DNA of 59,460 nucleotides from an uncultured Lachnospiraceae bacterium (GCA_910577165.1 CAJTLX010000014.1:1-59460); one strand, 5' to 3'; shown: positions 8,502 through 17,487, counted from the first letter of the stretch. The notes: generated by a model not told the origin, from the letters alone. Translations and numbers: made by a program.

Positions 8502-9005
8502 ATGGCGGAGTATACCCATGTAACTCATATCTTTGAACCGATTTATAATGAAACGTCCCAGGTATTGATTCTTGGAACCTTTCCATCCGTGAAATCCCGC
8601 GAACAAAATTTTTATTACGGACATCCAAGAAACCGTTTCTGGCGTGTGCTGGCGGCGGTTTGTGGATGTGCTGTTCCCGCTACTGTACAGGAGAAAAAGG
8701 AAATGCTTCTCAGAGAACATATCGCAGTCTGGGATGTGATTGCAAGCTGTGATATTACTGGTTCTTCTGATGCTTCCATCCGCAATGTACAGGCGAATGA
8801 TATTAGGCGAATCTTAGCAGAGGTGTCAGATATCCGGATTTTTGCGAATGGGGCGAAGGCATATGAACTCTACCAAAAATATATGCGGCCGGCGGCGTGC
8901 AGAGAGGCCGTCCGTCTGCCATCCACAAGCCCGGCAAACGCGGTGTGCGGATTTGAGAAGCTGTGTGAGAGGTGGAGAATTATACGGGAGGGGGAAAAGA
9001 ATTAA
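8502..9005 (+). CDS. DNA-deoxyinosine glycosylase (uracil-DNA glycosylase superfamily)
   Basis: This is a 167-residue base-excision repair enzyme predicted to remove hypoxanthine (deaminated adenine) from DNA. It has the superfamily motif GTFPSVKSREQNFYYGHPRN near residue 27, IAVWDV in the middle and the LPSTSPAN motif near the C terminus that contacts the DNA backbone. The length is normal for the family. The start is supported by GAGGGGAAG. It sits directly behind the YczE-like membrane gene, with no obvious functional link. Assignment within the superfamily (deoxyinosine rather than Mug-type uracil/thymine) rests on overall resemblance. Confidence 0.82.
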   Translation: MAEYTHVTHIFEPIYNETSQVLILGTFPSVKSREQNFYYGHPRNRFWRVLAAVCGCAVPATVQEKKEMLLREHIAVWDVIASCDITGSSDASIRNVQANDIRRILAEVSDIRIFANGAKAYELYQKYMRPAACREAVRLPSTSPANAVCGFEKLCERWRIIREGEKN

Positions 9006-9100
9006 AAAGTTTTCCCCTAAACATTGAGGCAATAAAAAAATTCGAATTCTGTAAAAGGTGGACAAAATACGCAATATCATAACTAGTTCATACTTAATTT

Positions 9101-9136
9101 AAAATATAGCAGGGAAGATAAATCTTCCCTGCTATA
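9101..9136. terminator. Intrinsic terminator of telA (bidirectional)
   Basis: The 15-base arms tatagcagggaagat (9105-9119) and atcttccctgctata (9122-9136) form a nearly perfect palindrome. On the minus strand it is followed by a T-rich run (9101-9104 and beyond). It ends the telA message and probably also the glycosylase transcript. Confidence 0.85.
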
Positions 9137-9139
9137 ATA

Positions 9140-10294
9140 TTATCTGCGAATTTCAAGCAGTTTCGCCTTCAATTCATTTTCGATCCGGTTTAGTTCAAGT
9201 TCTGCTGCCTGGCGTTTTTCGTGGCCTTCGGTCTGGATGCGCATAACTTCATCGAGTGTGCTGATCAGGGATTCGTTTGTTGTCTTTAGCGTTTCAATAT
9301 CCACAATCCCGCGCTCCGATTCCTTGGCAGCTTCCACGGTTGCCATCTTTAAGGTGGCAGCATTTTTGCGCAGCAGTTCATTAGTCATATTTGTAACGTC
9401 ACGTTGTGCTTTTGCTGCCTGTTCGGAATGAGTAACGCCTAGGGCAAGCACCATCTGACTTTTCCAGAGCGGAATGGTGTTGACGATCGTGGACTGAATC
9501 TTCTCGGACATCAATGTGTCGCTGCTCTGCACCAGCCTAATTTGTGGTGCGGTCTGGATGGAGATCATGCGGGTCAGTTCCAGATCATGCAGCTTTTTTT
9601 CAAAGCGGTTGCACATCGCCGAGAGATCGTTTGCAGCCTGAGCATCCTCTGGAAGCCCGGAGGCGGCAGCTTTCTGCATTAGTGCCGGAAGTTCTTCGGC
9701 CTGAATTTTCGCAAGCTTTTTTTTGCCCGCGAGGATGTACATGGATAATTCCTTAAAATAATTTTTGTTCAGCTCGTACATTTTGTCGAGCATTGCAACA
9801 TCTTTTAAAAGCTGAATCTGGTGGGATTCCAGCACCTGCGTAATCTTATTGACATTGGTTTCTGCCTTGGCATATTTGGCTTTCATCCCGGTTAAGCGGT
9901 CGGATGCTTTACGGAATTTTCCAAAAAACCCCTTTTCTTCTTCCTCATCGAAACTTTTTAGTTCAGTAACCAGATCGGAGAGCATCGAACCGATCTCGCC
10001 TAAGTCCTTGGTGCGGACATTGTCCAGTGCGGTCTCGGAGAAATCCGCCATTTTTTTCTGCGCACCCGCGCCAAATTGCAGGATCATCTGGGAGTTCGAA
10101 AGATCTATTTTCTCGGCAAAATCCTCTACCATCTGCCGTTCTTGCGGGGTGAGTGAACTCTCGTCAAATACTGGTTTTTGCAGTTCGGGCGGAACTTCTT
10201 TTTCTGCCTTGGCGGGAGGGTTTTGCTCCTCGGCAAATGGCTCAAAGGTGAGTGTCGGGGCTGCATTCAAGTCTTTTAATAGATCATCGGTCAT
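9140..10294 (-). CDS. Toxic anion resistance protein TelA family
   Basis: This is a 384-residue, mostly alpha-helical cytoplasmic protein of the TelA/YaaN/KlaA family (PF05816). Members are linked to tellurite and to envelope-acting compounds, but their biochemical role is unresolved. Characteristic parts are the helical stretch from QERQMVEDFAEKID onward, VTELKSFDEEEEKGFFGKF, and the central TAPQIRLVQSSDTLMSEKIQ. The start follows a GAGGT-like RBS. It lies 41 nt behind the xpaC-like gene, and the xpaC-telA order is the same as in Bacillus (xpaC-yaaN), so an operon is very likely. A shared promoter lies upstream of xpaC. Confidence 0.9.
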   Translation of the reverse strand: MTDDLLKDLNAAPTLTFEPFAEEQNPPAKAEKEVPPELQKPVFDESSLTPQERQMVEDFAEKIDLSNSQMILQFGAGAQKKMADFSETALDNVRTKDLGEIGSMLSDLVTELKSFDEEEEKGFFGKFRKASDRLTGMKAKYAKAETNVNKITQVLESHQIQLLKDVAMLDKMYELNKNYFKELSMYILAGKKKLAKIQAEELPALMQKAAASGLPEDAQAANDLSAMCNRFEKKLHDLELTRMISIQTAPQIRLVQSSDTLMSEKIQSTIVNTIPLWKSQMVLALGVTHSEQAAKAQRDVTNMTNELLRKNAATLKMATVEAAKESERGIVDIETLKTTNESLISTLDEVMRIQTEGHEKRQAAELELNRIENELKAKLLEIRR

Positions 10295-10335
10295 TGTTTT
10301 ACCTCCATAATATTCTCGTTTTAAGACAATTTTTG

Positions 10336-12045
10336 TTATTTATCAAATGCTCCTTTGGTCAGTCCCTCCTGCGCGAACATGGTCTGCAAGACGGAGATAT
10401 CTGTGGAGATATCTAGTGCGTCATCTTCGTAGAGGCTGTCTAACAAAGTTTCAAATGCATAGATAATGGTTTCTAAGGTGGATTCAATTTCTTTTTTGGC
10501 GGTTTTGATATTGTCGCCCTGCACGCTCTGCGCGTCGAAATCGCGGTATGCGTCAACTAATTTTAATGTGGTTGGCAGATAGTAATTGATAAATTTATCA
10601 AGGTCATCCACCTGCTCCGGGTGTACTTCAATGCGGGCGTAGATCTTGCGGATAATCTCTTCTAGGCGGTCAAGCTTTGCGGAGATAATCTCGCCAGGAA
10701 TGGCGGCGTTCGCCTCGCGGATCTTAGTTAAGTAGGAATCGCCAGCAGAGAGAACTTTAATCACCTTTGGAGGGAGGAATGAACGCCCCGGATTTTCTCC
10801 CACATTTGGTGCGGTGTCGGTTTTCTTTGTCTCCTGCCTGGAATTTGGTGCCTTGGCACCGTAGGAGGCACCGTTCTGGAAAGAATTTCCAAGTACAGAA
10901 TCCTGCTCCTGAAAAGAATCTGTACGATTCGATGCTTCAGAGTAGCCACTGATCCGGTCACGGGAATGTTTTTCCTCCATCTGGCGCGCAAGATAGGCAT
11001 TCTGCGCCTTTAAGTACTGGTCGTAGGTCGTGCCGTTTAACATCACACAGGTCTGCTGATCATCGATATGTCCCTCCGGAAACATTCCCAGCGAGATCAT
11101 CTTGCGCAGATCTTTTAATACAAAGCGTTCTGAGCGGCCGATATGGGAGGAGAGTTCCTTGATTGGGCAGTAGGCTCTCCCACGCAGCTGGCGGACATAT
11201 TGATAAAAGCGGTGAATGCGGTTTCTGCGCTTTGTGCCGATAAGTGTCATCCCCCCGGAGATAAAAAAACCGGGCATGACAAGCGAACTCATCATGGTAT
11301 CGTAGATATGATAGGACATATTCCCCGCCCCCTCAAAAAGGTTAAACATAATCAGCATCAGCATACAGAGGGAGAGTCCTACCCAGCCAAAGACGGAGAG
11401 CAGTGTGCCGGAAACGCGCCCTTTAGGATTGCGGCTGATCGGCACAAGATCCGTGGTTCGTGCGCGCTCAGAATTTGATGTATTTTGCGGGGAGGAAGAA
11501 TTTCTGCCAGAGTTGGAAGTATCCTTGCGGGCGGCATTGCCAAAAAATGCAAAGGACTCCAATGTGTCGCGCAGTTTCCCGGAATAGTCGTAGACACTGC
11601 GCCTTCCATGATGCTGTGCAGAATTTTGCCGGTTTCCGCCGAAATTTTCCTGGTTCTGCATATTTTTGCGATGTTCGCCCGCCCTTTTGCGGTTTTCCTC
11701 CGCGGCCTGTCTCCTGCGCGCCTCTGCGGCCTGTCTTCTCGCCTCCACTGACTGTCTGCTGTTGTAGCGGGCGCGCTCGGCTTCCGCCTGGGCGGCCTGC
11801 CTTCTCGCCTTGTAATCCGCGCGGATATCGCCGTTTACAATTTCCCCGTCGATGTGTTCCAAGTTGTCAGTGGTCGTTTCCTCCCCGTCATACTGCTCAT
11901 AAAAACGGTTCTGATTTGTCCCAATCTGCGCGATCGAGGTATTGACGGCGGTAGTGATATCTTTATTTAGTTTTGAAAAATCCGATGTGGACAGAGCGTC
12001 CTGCACCGCTTTTTCAATATCAGATGCAAGATCGGAATTGTACAT
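10336..12045 (-). CDS. XpaC-like membrane protein
   Basis: This is a 569-residue protein whose C-terminal half matches the XpaC family ('5-bromo-4-chloroindolyl phosphate hydrolysis'); that name does not describe a proven activity. The N-terminal ~200 residues are hydrophilic and rich in Arg, Ala and Gln (repeated RRQAAEA), with likely coiled coil and disorder. Two membrane segments follow (VSGTLLSVFGWVGLSLCM and the MPGFFISGG region), then a winged-helix-like segment (IKELSSHIGRSERFVLKDLR), then a helical C terminus. The start at 12045 is chosen because GAGAGG lies at the right spacing; longer starts lack one. It pairs with telA and is divergent from an AAA ATPase, which suggests a shared envelope-stress role (inference). 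Confidence 0.8.
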   Translation of the reverse strand: MYNSDLASDIEKAVQDALSTSDFSKLNKDITTAVNTSIAQIGTNQNRFYEQYDGEETTTDNLEHIDGEIVNGDIRADYKARRQAAQAEAERARYNSRQSVEARRQAAEARRRQAAEENRKRAGEHRKNMQNQENFGGNRQNSAQHHGRRSVYDYSGKLRDTLESFAFFGNAARKDTSNSGRNSSSPQNTSNSERARTTDLVPISRNPKGRVSGTLLSVFGWVGLSLCMLMLIMFNLFEGAGNMSYHIYDTMMSSLVMPGFFISGGMTLIGTKRRNRIHRFYQYVRQLRGRAYCPIKELSSHIGRSERFVLKDLRKMISLGMFPEGHIDDQQTCVMLNGTTYDQYLKAQNAYLARQMEEKHSRDRISGYSEASNRTDSFQEQDSVLGNSFQNGASYGAKAPNSRQETKKTDTAPNVGENPGRSFLPPKVIKVLSAGDSYLTKIREANAAIPGEIISAKLDRLEEIIRKIYARIEVHPEQVDDLDKFINYYLPTTLKLVDAYRDFDAQSVQGDNIKTAKKEIESTLETIIYAFETLLDSLYEDDALDISTDISVLQTMFAQEGLTKGAFDK

Positions 12046-12102
12046 GGCAAACCTCTCATTCATTGTAATCGTTCTTTGTCCTATGGAAAGGACTATGGTG
12101 AA

Positions 12103-12131
12103 ATTATATCGCAAATGGAAATGGTTTGCAA
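12103..12131 (-). promoter_or_regulatory. Promoter of xpaC-telA
   Basis: On the minus strand TTGCAA (12126-12131) and TATAAT (12103-12108) are separated by 17 bases, about 60 bases upstream of the start codon. It is back to back with the AAA ATPase promoter. Confidence 0.75.
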
Positions 12132-12199
12132 TCAGATTTCGATATTATAATCAATTTATAATTTTGCAGTTGTTTTTTCATAAAAATTTCAGATAAGAA

Positions 12200-12290
12200 T
12201 TGCACCCCTTGTCGGATTGTGCTATAGTAGAAAAGGCTGCGCAGACTCACCTGCTGCATAGGCAGCAAATTTCCATATGTGGGTCTGCGC
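12200..12290 (+). promoter_or_regulatory. Promoter and structured 5' UTR of the AAA ATPase gene
   Basis: TTGCAC (12200-12205) and TATAGT (12223-12228) are 17 bases apart. The leader then folds: outer arms gcgcagac (12239-12246) and gtctgcgc (12283-12290) enclose an inner hairpin tgctgc-atag-gcagca. There is no T run, so it is more likely a stability or regulatory element than a terminator. Confidence 0.6.
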
Positions 12291-12315
12291 ATATAAAAAA
12301 GGGGGCAGTGATTTT

Positions 12316-13773
12316 ATGGCGGACAGATTATCGGGGTTGATTGAAACTTGTTACGGTATGGCAGCAGCGATCAATGCAGCGGGAATTGGAACGGACGAGC
12401 GCATGAAGCTTCAGGCGATGGTGCGCTTTGAGTTTTTAAAATTTCTCTCTTATCTCGCGTACACCGAAGGGGGGATTACACGCGGGGAATTAGATTTTAT
12501 CAACCGCACACTGGGATATGATTTTAAGCGGGAGGAACTGGTGCAGTTTCGTTTTAGTGAGCACACGGCAATACCGGAATTTGCGAGGATCGTGCCGCGC
12601 GCACTGAAATTTTTTGTGCTGGCGGATGCTGGCGGAAAGATGAAGGATGAAGTCTACCGAAAAAAAAAGGCGATCACCTTGGTGGAAACTTACCGTTTGC
12701 TTGGACAAAATTATATTGCACAGGATGAAAAATGTACGGAGAAGGAAATTAAACTTCTCTCCTCCTATATGAAAATGTTGGAGGATTTTTTAAAGGAGTA
12801 TGGGTTATTTCGCAGAAATGCACATATTGAGCCGATTCTGCCGGTGATTGACCGCAGGAAGAAAAAATATTCCTTTGATAAATTAGAAAAAAATGGAAAT
12901 TCAGAGAAGGAGAAAGAAGCAGCGAGGCAGAGTGAGGAGGATGAGGATCAGAGTGTGGAGAGTATGCTTGCCGAATTAAATGCACTGACCGGGCTTTCCT
13001 CGGTAAAGCAGGAAGTAAGTCATCTGGTTAATCTGATGCAGGTGGCAAAACTTCGCCGCGAGCAGGGGATGAAAGAGCCATCTGTCTCAAAGCATCTGGT
13101 GTTTTCCGGAAATCCAGGAACCGGAAAGACTACAGTGGCAAGACTTTTAGCAAAAATTTACAGATCACTTGGCATTTTGGAGCGGGGACAGCTTGTGGAG
13201 GTTGATCGCGGTGGTCTGGTTGGGGGATATATCGGTCAGACCGCAGCGAAGACGGCGGAGGTCGTGGATGAAGCCATCGGCGGGATTTTGTTTATCGATG
13301 AGGCGTATGCTCTTACTGTGGGCAAGGGGGACGGAGATTTCGGGCAGGAAGCGGTGGACACGCTGTTAAAGGCGATGGAGGACAACCGTGATTCGCTGAT
13401 TGTGATTGTGGCGGGCTACCCGGATCTGATGGAGGAATTTTTAAGTTCCAATCCCGGTCTGCGCTCGCGCTTTTCGCGTTTTATTCTCTTTGAGGATTAT
13501 ACGCCGGAGGAGCTTTTCGAGATTCTGCTTTCCATGTGTAAAAAGCAAGAGTATATCCTTTCGGACGAGGCGGGGGAAGCCGTGAAAGAATTTTTAAGGC
13601 AACGCTGTGCAGACAAGCCGGATAATTTTGCGAATGCCCGCGATGTCCGCAACCTTTTAGAGCGCGCGATCACCAATCAGGCGGCGCGGGTAATCGAGAG
13701 CAAAAAATCGGATTATGATACGTTGGCAAGACTGGAAAAGTGTGATTTCGAACAAATTATAAATAAAGTGTGA
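12316..13773 (+). CDS. CbbX/SpoVK-type AAA+ ATPase
   Basis: This is a 485-residue protein. The C-terminal ~270 residues are an AAA+ module of the CbbX/SpoVK group, with Walker A GNPGTGKTT, pore-loop-like GGLVGGYIGQTAAKT, Walker B ILFIDEAYAL, sensor-1 IVAGYPD and arginine finger region LRSRFSRF. The N-terminal ~150 residues are helical and faintly resemble a TerB-like domain (AYTEGGITRGELDFINRTLG); this is a weak call. A charged linker rich in Glu joins the two parts. The start at 12316 follows GGGGG. It is divergent from xpaC-telA with back-to-back promoters, so these three genes may act together. It is not part of a visible sporulation operon. Confidence 0.82.
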   Translation: MADRLSGLIETCYGMAAAINAAGIGTDERMKLQAMVRFEFLKFLSYLAYTEGGITRGELDFINRTLGYDFKREELVQFRFSEHTAIPEFARIVPRALKFFVLADAGGKMKDEVYRKKKAITLVETYRLLGQNYIAQDEKCTEKEIKLLSSYMKMLEDFLKEYGLFRRNAHIEPILPVIDRRKKKYSFDKLEKNGNSEKEKEAARQSEEDEDQSVESMLAELNALTGLSSVKQEVSHLVNLMQVAKLRREQGMKEPSVSKHLVFSGNPGTGKTTVARLLAKIYRSLGILERGQLVEVDRGGLVGGYIGQTAAKTAEVVDEAIGGILFIDEAYALTVGKGDGDFGQEAVDTLLKAMEDNRDSLIVIVAGYPDLMEEFLSSNPGLRSRFSRFILFEDYTPEELFEILLSMCKKQEYILSDEAGEAVKEFLRQRCADKPDNFANARDVRNLLERAITNQAARVIESKKSDYDTLARLEKCDFEQIINKV

Positions 13774-13892
13774 ATTTCGGGAGAAATGCTTTTATTTTTC
13801 ACCGGAATATGTTATAACTGCTTATGCAGTTTGTTCTTTGAGTGGATAAGGAAAGGCTATTGTGCTATTGCAACAGAAAGGGAATTAGAAAA

Positions 13893-14966
13893 ATGAAAAG
13901 AGGAATACAGAGGACTTTGGCGATGCTGCTTTGCGGTGCGCTTTTTATCTCGTGCGGGGAAAAGAAGGAGGATATGCCAGAACGGCTTTCGGGCAGCGCG
14001 GTGGAAGCTCATTACAAAGGGGTGGAATACGAGCCATTTGACACGACGGTGACGGAGGAAGAGGTTCAGACAAGGCTTGACAGCTTTCTTAACTCGCATC
14101 CGGTCTATGAGGAAGTTACAGATCGCGACGATGTGCGCGAGGGGGATACGGTAAATATTGATTATACTGGCTATATGGACGGCGAGGCGTTCGCAAATGG
14201 CAGTGATAAAGGATTTGATCTCACCATTGGCTCCGGACAATTTATCCCCGGCTTTGAGAGCGGACTTATTGGTGCGAAGGAGGGGGCGACTTTAGATGTG
14301 GAGGCGACCTTCCCGGACCCGTATAAGAACAATCCGGATTTCTCTGGAAAAACGGCAGTTTTTTCCGTGACCGTCAATGATATTAAGCGGAAGAAAGATA
14401 TGGAACTTACGGATGAGTTAGTTGCGGCGAACACCGATTATACAACAGTGGCGGACTACAAAAATTATATTGAGACCAGTCTTCGGACGCAGAAGGAAAC
14501 TTACGCTTTGACCCAGAAAGAAAATCTTGTGATGGAGAATCTGATTGAGCAGACGGAATTTACGGGAATTGCGCAGGAGGACATCGATAGCTATTACGAG
14601 AACTCGAAGACCTATTACAGTAATTTAGCGCAGGTTTATGAGAGTACCTATGGCTATTCCTTTTCCATGTTTATTCTGTACTTTTTTAACTGTGCGAGCG
14701 AGGAGGAGTACGATAAGCTTCTGCGCGAACAGGCGGAGTTTGAAGTGAAGCGAACGCTGATTCTTTATTATGTAATTGATAAAGAGAAAATAACGATCTC
14801 GGATGAGGAGTACGAGGAGGCGATAGAGCGTTACGCGACGCAGTACAATGTGACGGCGGATGAGCTAAAGGAGCAGGTGGAGGAGTCAAAAATTCGTCTG
14901 TTGGCACAGCAGGAGAAAGCGGAGCAGATAATTTATGACAATGCTGTGGAAGTTGTTAACAGTTAA
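13893..14966 (+). CDS. Trigger-factor-like FKBP lipoprotein (paralogue 1)
   Basis: This is a 357-residue predicted lipoprotein. The signal peptide ends in the lipobox LFISC (Cys ~25 from the start at 13893, which has a better context than the longer reading). An FKBP-type prolyl isomerase domain follows (~95-180) with GDTVNIDYTGYMDGEAF, IGSGQFIPGFESGLIG and FSGKTAVFSVTV. The C-terminal ~170 residues look like the helical chaperone arms of trigger factor (NLVMENLIEQTEFT, then an all-helical tail). It probably folds exported proteins outside the membrane, like PrsA. A paralogue follows directly. Isomerase activity is plausible because the domain keeps the conserved hydrophobic pocket residues; that is inference. 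Confidence 0.85.
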   Translation: MKRGIQRTLAMLLCGALFISCGEKKEDMPERLSGSAVEAHYKGVEYEPFDTTVTEEEVQTRLDSFLNSHPVYEEVTDRDDVREGDTVNIDYTGYMDGEAFANGSDKGFDLTIGSGQFIPGFESGLIGAKEGATLDVEATFPDPYKNNPDFSGKTAVFSVTVNDIKRKKDMELTDELVAANTDYTTVADYKNYIETSLRTQKETYALTQKENLVMENLIEQTEFTGIAQEDIDSYYENSKTYYSNLAQVYESTYGYSFSMFILYFFNCASEEEYDKLLREQAEFEVKRTLILYYVIDKEKITISDEEYEEAIERYATQYNVTADELKEQVEESKIRLLAQQEKAEQIIYDNAVEVVNS

Positions 14967-15000
14967 CAGCAAAGATTCCCTTTCTTCCCAGGTAGAGGAG

Positions 15001-15060
15001 GAATTGCAAGCAGTAGTGGGCGGAGCGAAAGCGGTATCCCCTGCTGCCATGAGGCAATTC
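15001..15060 (+). other. Structured RNA-like element between lipoprotein genes
   Basis: Nested complementary segments fold into one long hairpin. P1 is gaattgc (15001-15007) with gcaattc (15054-15060), 7 bp. P2 is gcagtag-t-ggg (15010-15020) with ccc-ctgctgc (15038-15047), ten pairs with one bulge and one G-U. The tip is GC-GAAA-GC (15025-15032), a GNRA tetraloop. No T run follows, so it is not a simple terminator. It lies 60 bases before the second lipoprotein start. I do not recognise it as a known riboswitch. Confidence 0.5.
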
Positions 15061-15119
15061 ACATAATTGTCTTGCTCCTAATTGCCGCGAGTGGATTGAA
15101 ACAAACAAGGAGGATTAAG

Positions 15120-16325
15120 ATGAAAAAGAAATGGCTGGCAGTATTGCTTTGTACCTGTCTTGCATTTGCAGGGTGTGGCTCTTCCGGGGAGGAAGAGGGA
15201 GAAGAAGTTTCAAAGAATGATGGGAAAGGGCAGAGTGGTTCGCTTCTTGCGGGAAATAAGACTCCGATAAGCACTCCTGTTCCTGCAGATTCTGGAAATG
15301 GTTCTGAAGGCGACACGGGACTTGGCGATATTACTGTGCCGGATGTTAATAATCCGGCGGAGGACACGGGCGCATACTGGAGACCGCAGGGCAGCGTGGT
15401 ATTAGGGCAGTATATTGGGGTTTCGGTGAGCGAGGAAAAAGCGGAAGTATCGGATGAGAGTGTGCAGAGTGAGATTGAGTATCTGCTTGAACAAAATGTT
15501 GAGCCGCGCGCGATTGAGGGGCGCAATATCGTGGAGAAAGGCGATTATGTCTGCGTGGATTATACTCTCTGGGTGGACGGCGAGCAGGTGGATGAGATTA
15601 CGGAGGAATATCTTACGGTCGGTGATGGCTATTATGATTTTGAGGAATCGCTTCCGGGAACCTATATCGGCGAGTCGAAGACGGCGGAGTGTGAGGTGGA
15701 AGATTATATGCACAGCGAATATCTGGGACAGACGGGGACTTATATCGTACAGATTAAGTCGATTAACGAGCGGATTGTGCCGGAGTTAACGGATGCATTT
15801 ATTGCGGAGAAAACTGATTTTGAAACGGTTGAGGCATATCGGCAGGACATCTATGATACGCTTTTGGAGGAGGCGAAGGAGCAGGCGAGAAGCAGAGAGA
15901 GAGTCTCCGCCTTTGAGAAAATTATGGAGGATTCAACGTTTACTGGTATCAGTGATGCGGATATACAGTCCTATGTGGATGAGACGGTTGCCTATCATGA
16001 GCAGTATGCGGCGATGTGGGGTACACAACCTGAACAGCTTGTTTCTCTGCTCTACGGGGAGACCTATGAGGAATTCCTTGCGGTTGCGAGGGAGGATGGC
16101 GAGTATGCGGTAAAACAGTATTTGATCTTGGATGCAGTAATTGAGGATGCGGGGATCAAGCTGACAGATGAGGAATATGATAAGGCGTTGGCAGAGTATG
16201 CGGCGGAGAATGATTTTTCCTCCGTAGAGGAAGTTGAAGATACCTATTATAAAGAAGATCTGGTGGAACAGTTTCTGCGTGACAAAGCGTATAATATGAT
16301 TGTGGAGTCCATGATTGTTGGCTAG
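15120..16325 (+). CDS. Trigger-factor-like lipoprotein (paralogue 2)
   Basis: This is a 401-residue predicted lipoprotein starting after a perfect AGGAGG, with signal peptide and lipobox LAFAGC. A Ser/Gly/Glu-rich linker (~25-95) precedes a degenerate FKBP-like domain (GDYVCVDYTLWVDGEQVDEI, then FEESLPGTYIGES), in which the usual substrate-pocket segment is replaced. The helical C-terminal half (ELTDAFIAEKTDFETVEAY, FTGISDADIQSYVDE) is clearly homologous to the same part of the preceding protein (ELTDELVAANTDYTTVADY, FTGIAQEDIDSYYENS). The two genes are a tandem duplication that has diverged. This copy may keep holdase rather than isomerase function (inference). It ends at a terminator. Confidence 0.82.
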   Translation: MKKKWLAVLLCTCLAFAGCGSSGEEEGEEVSKNDGKGQSGSLLAGNKTPISTPVPADSGNGSEGDTGLGDITVPDVNNPAEDTGAYWRPQGSVVLGQYIGVSVSEEKAEVSDESVQSEIEYLLEQNVEPRAIEGRNIVEKGDYVCVDYTLWVDGEQVDEITEEYLTVGDGYYDFEESLPGTYIGESKTAECEVEDYMHSEYLGQTGTYIVQIKSINERIVPELTDAFIAEKTDFETVEAYRQDIYDTLLEEAKEQARSRERVSAFEKIMEDSTFTGISDADIQSYVDETVAYHEQYAAMWGTQPEQLVSLLYGETYEEFLAVAREDGEYAVKQYLILDAVIEDAGIKLTDEEYDKALAEYAAENDFSSVEEVEDTYYKEDLVEQFLRDKAYNMIVESMIVG

Positions 16326-16335
16326 AGATCGCATA

Positions 16336-16372
16336 AAAACCCCGGTGCCAAAAGGTTCCGGGGAAGTTTTTT
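16336..16372 (+). terminator. Terminator after paralogue 2
   Basis: The arms ccccgg (16340-16345) and ccgggg (16358-16363) flank a 12-base loop, followed by a six-base T run (16367-16372). Confidence 0.75.
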
Positions 16373-16385
16373 GCACAAAAAAAGG

Positions 16386-16436
16386 TTGCTTTTTACTGCC
16401 CTCTTGTTTATAATAAATTTAACTCGAAAACGGTTT
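16386..16436 (+). promoter_or_regulatory. Promoter and putative autoregulatory operator of the LacI gene
   Basis: TTGCTT (16386-16391) and TATAAT (16409-16414) are 17 bases apart. Directly behind lies aaaacggttt (16427-16436), a partly symmetric site centred on CG, as LacI-family proteins bind. Its position over the transcription start suggests autorepression (inference). Confidence 0.6.
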
Positions 16437-16452
16437 AGCATTGGGAGGAATT

Positions 16453-17460
16453 ATGGTATCGGTAAAAGATATTGCTGCGCGCTGTAATGTTTCTGTTGCG
16501 ACAGTTAGTAAGGCACTCAACGGGTACAGTGATATCAGCAAGGAAAAGAGAGATTATATCAATGCTGTGGCGAAAGAGATGGGGTATTTTCCCAATGCTG
16601 CGGCGATCGCATTAAAGACAAACCGCACCTACAATATTGGGATTCTATTTTCGGACGCAGCAAACAACGGTCTGACAAACGAACATTTTGCCAGGGTGCT
16701 GCAGGGAGTGAAGGAGGAGGCGGAGTCAAGGGGGTACGATATCACATTTATCAATAATCATATTGGTGCGCGGATGATGACCTACACGGAACACTGCCGC
16801 TACCGGGGGGTGGATGGCGTGGTGATCGCCTGTATTGATTTTGATGCGCCGGAGATTGTCGAGTTAGTCAACAGTGGGATTCCTGTAGTCACGATCGATC
16901 ATGTATTTCACAATACGACTTCCGTGATCTCGGACAATGTCAAGGGCATTAAAGATTTGGTGATGTATGCATATCATATGGGGCATCGGCGGATTGCGTT
17001 TATCCACGGTGTAGACTCCTCTGTTTCAAGGGATCGTCTGGCAAGTTTTTACCGGACGCTTGAGGAACTTAATGTGGAGATTCCGGAACATTATACTCTG
17101 GTTTGCCCTTACCGCGATACAAAGACTTCCGCCGAAATGACAAGGAAGCTCTTGGAGGAGAAGGAGCCGCCAAGCTGTATTCTTTATCCGGATGATTTTA
17201 CAGCGATCGGCGGGATCAGCGTGATCGAACAAAAGGGGATGCGTATTCCGGAGGATATCTCGGTGATGGGGTATGACGGCAACAGTTTTGCGCGGGTGAT
17301 GGAACCAGCACTGACTACCCTGGCACAGAACTCTGAGGAACTTGGACACCGTGCAGCAGAGCAGTTAGTTTATATGATTGAGAAGCCAAAGACCGCGTTA
17401 GTGGAGCGCATTGTAGTGGAGGGAAAACTTTTTGAGGGGCATTCTGTAAAGAAATTGTAG
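16453..17460 (+). CDS. LacI-family transcriptional regulator
   Basis: This is a 335-residue regulator. The N-terminal helix-turn-helix is canonical (VSVKDIAARCNVSVATVSKAL) with the hinge helix NAAAIALKTNRTYNIG. The rest is a periplasmic-binding-protein-like sensor domain typical of sugar or nucleoside binding (IGILFSDA, VVTIDHVF, HMGHRRIAFIHG, SVMGYDGNSFARVM). GGGAGG precedes the ATG at 16453. No sugar transporter or catabolic gene lies next to it; the neighbour downstream is gltX, 27 nt away, which is probably not its target. The effector is unknown. Confidence 0.9.
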   Translation: MVSVKDIAARCNVSVATVSKALNGYSDISKEKRDYINAVAKEMGYFPNAAAIALKTNRTYNIGILFSDAANNGLTNEHFARVLQGVKEEAESRGYDITFINNHIGARMMTYTEHCRYRGVDGVVIACIDFDAPEIVELVNSGIPVVTIDHVFHNTTSVISDNVKGIKDLVMYAYHMGHRRIAFIHGVDSSVSRDRLASFYRTLEELNVEIPEHYTLVCPYRDTKTSAEMTRKLLEEKEPPSCILYPDDFTAIGGISVIEQKGMRIPEDISVMGYDGNSFARVMEPALTTLAQNSEELGHRAAEQLVYMIEKPKTALVERIVVEGKLFEGHSVKKL

Positions 17461-17487
17461 ATATTTAGTAAAATAAGGAGGTCAGTG

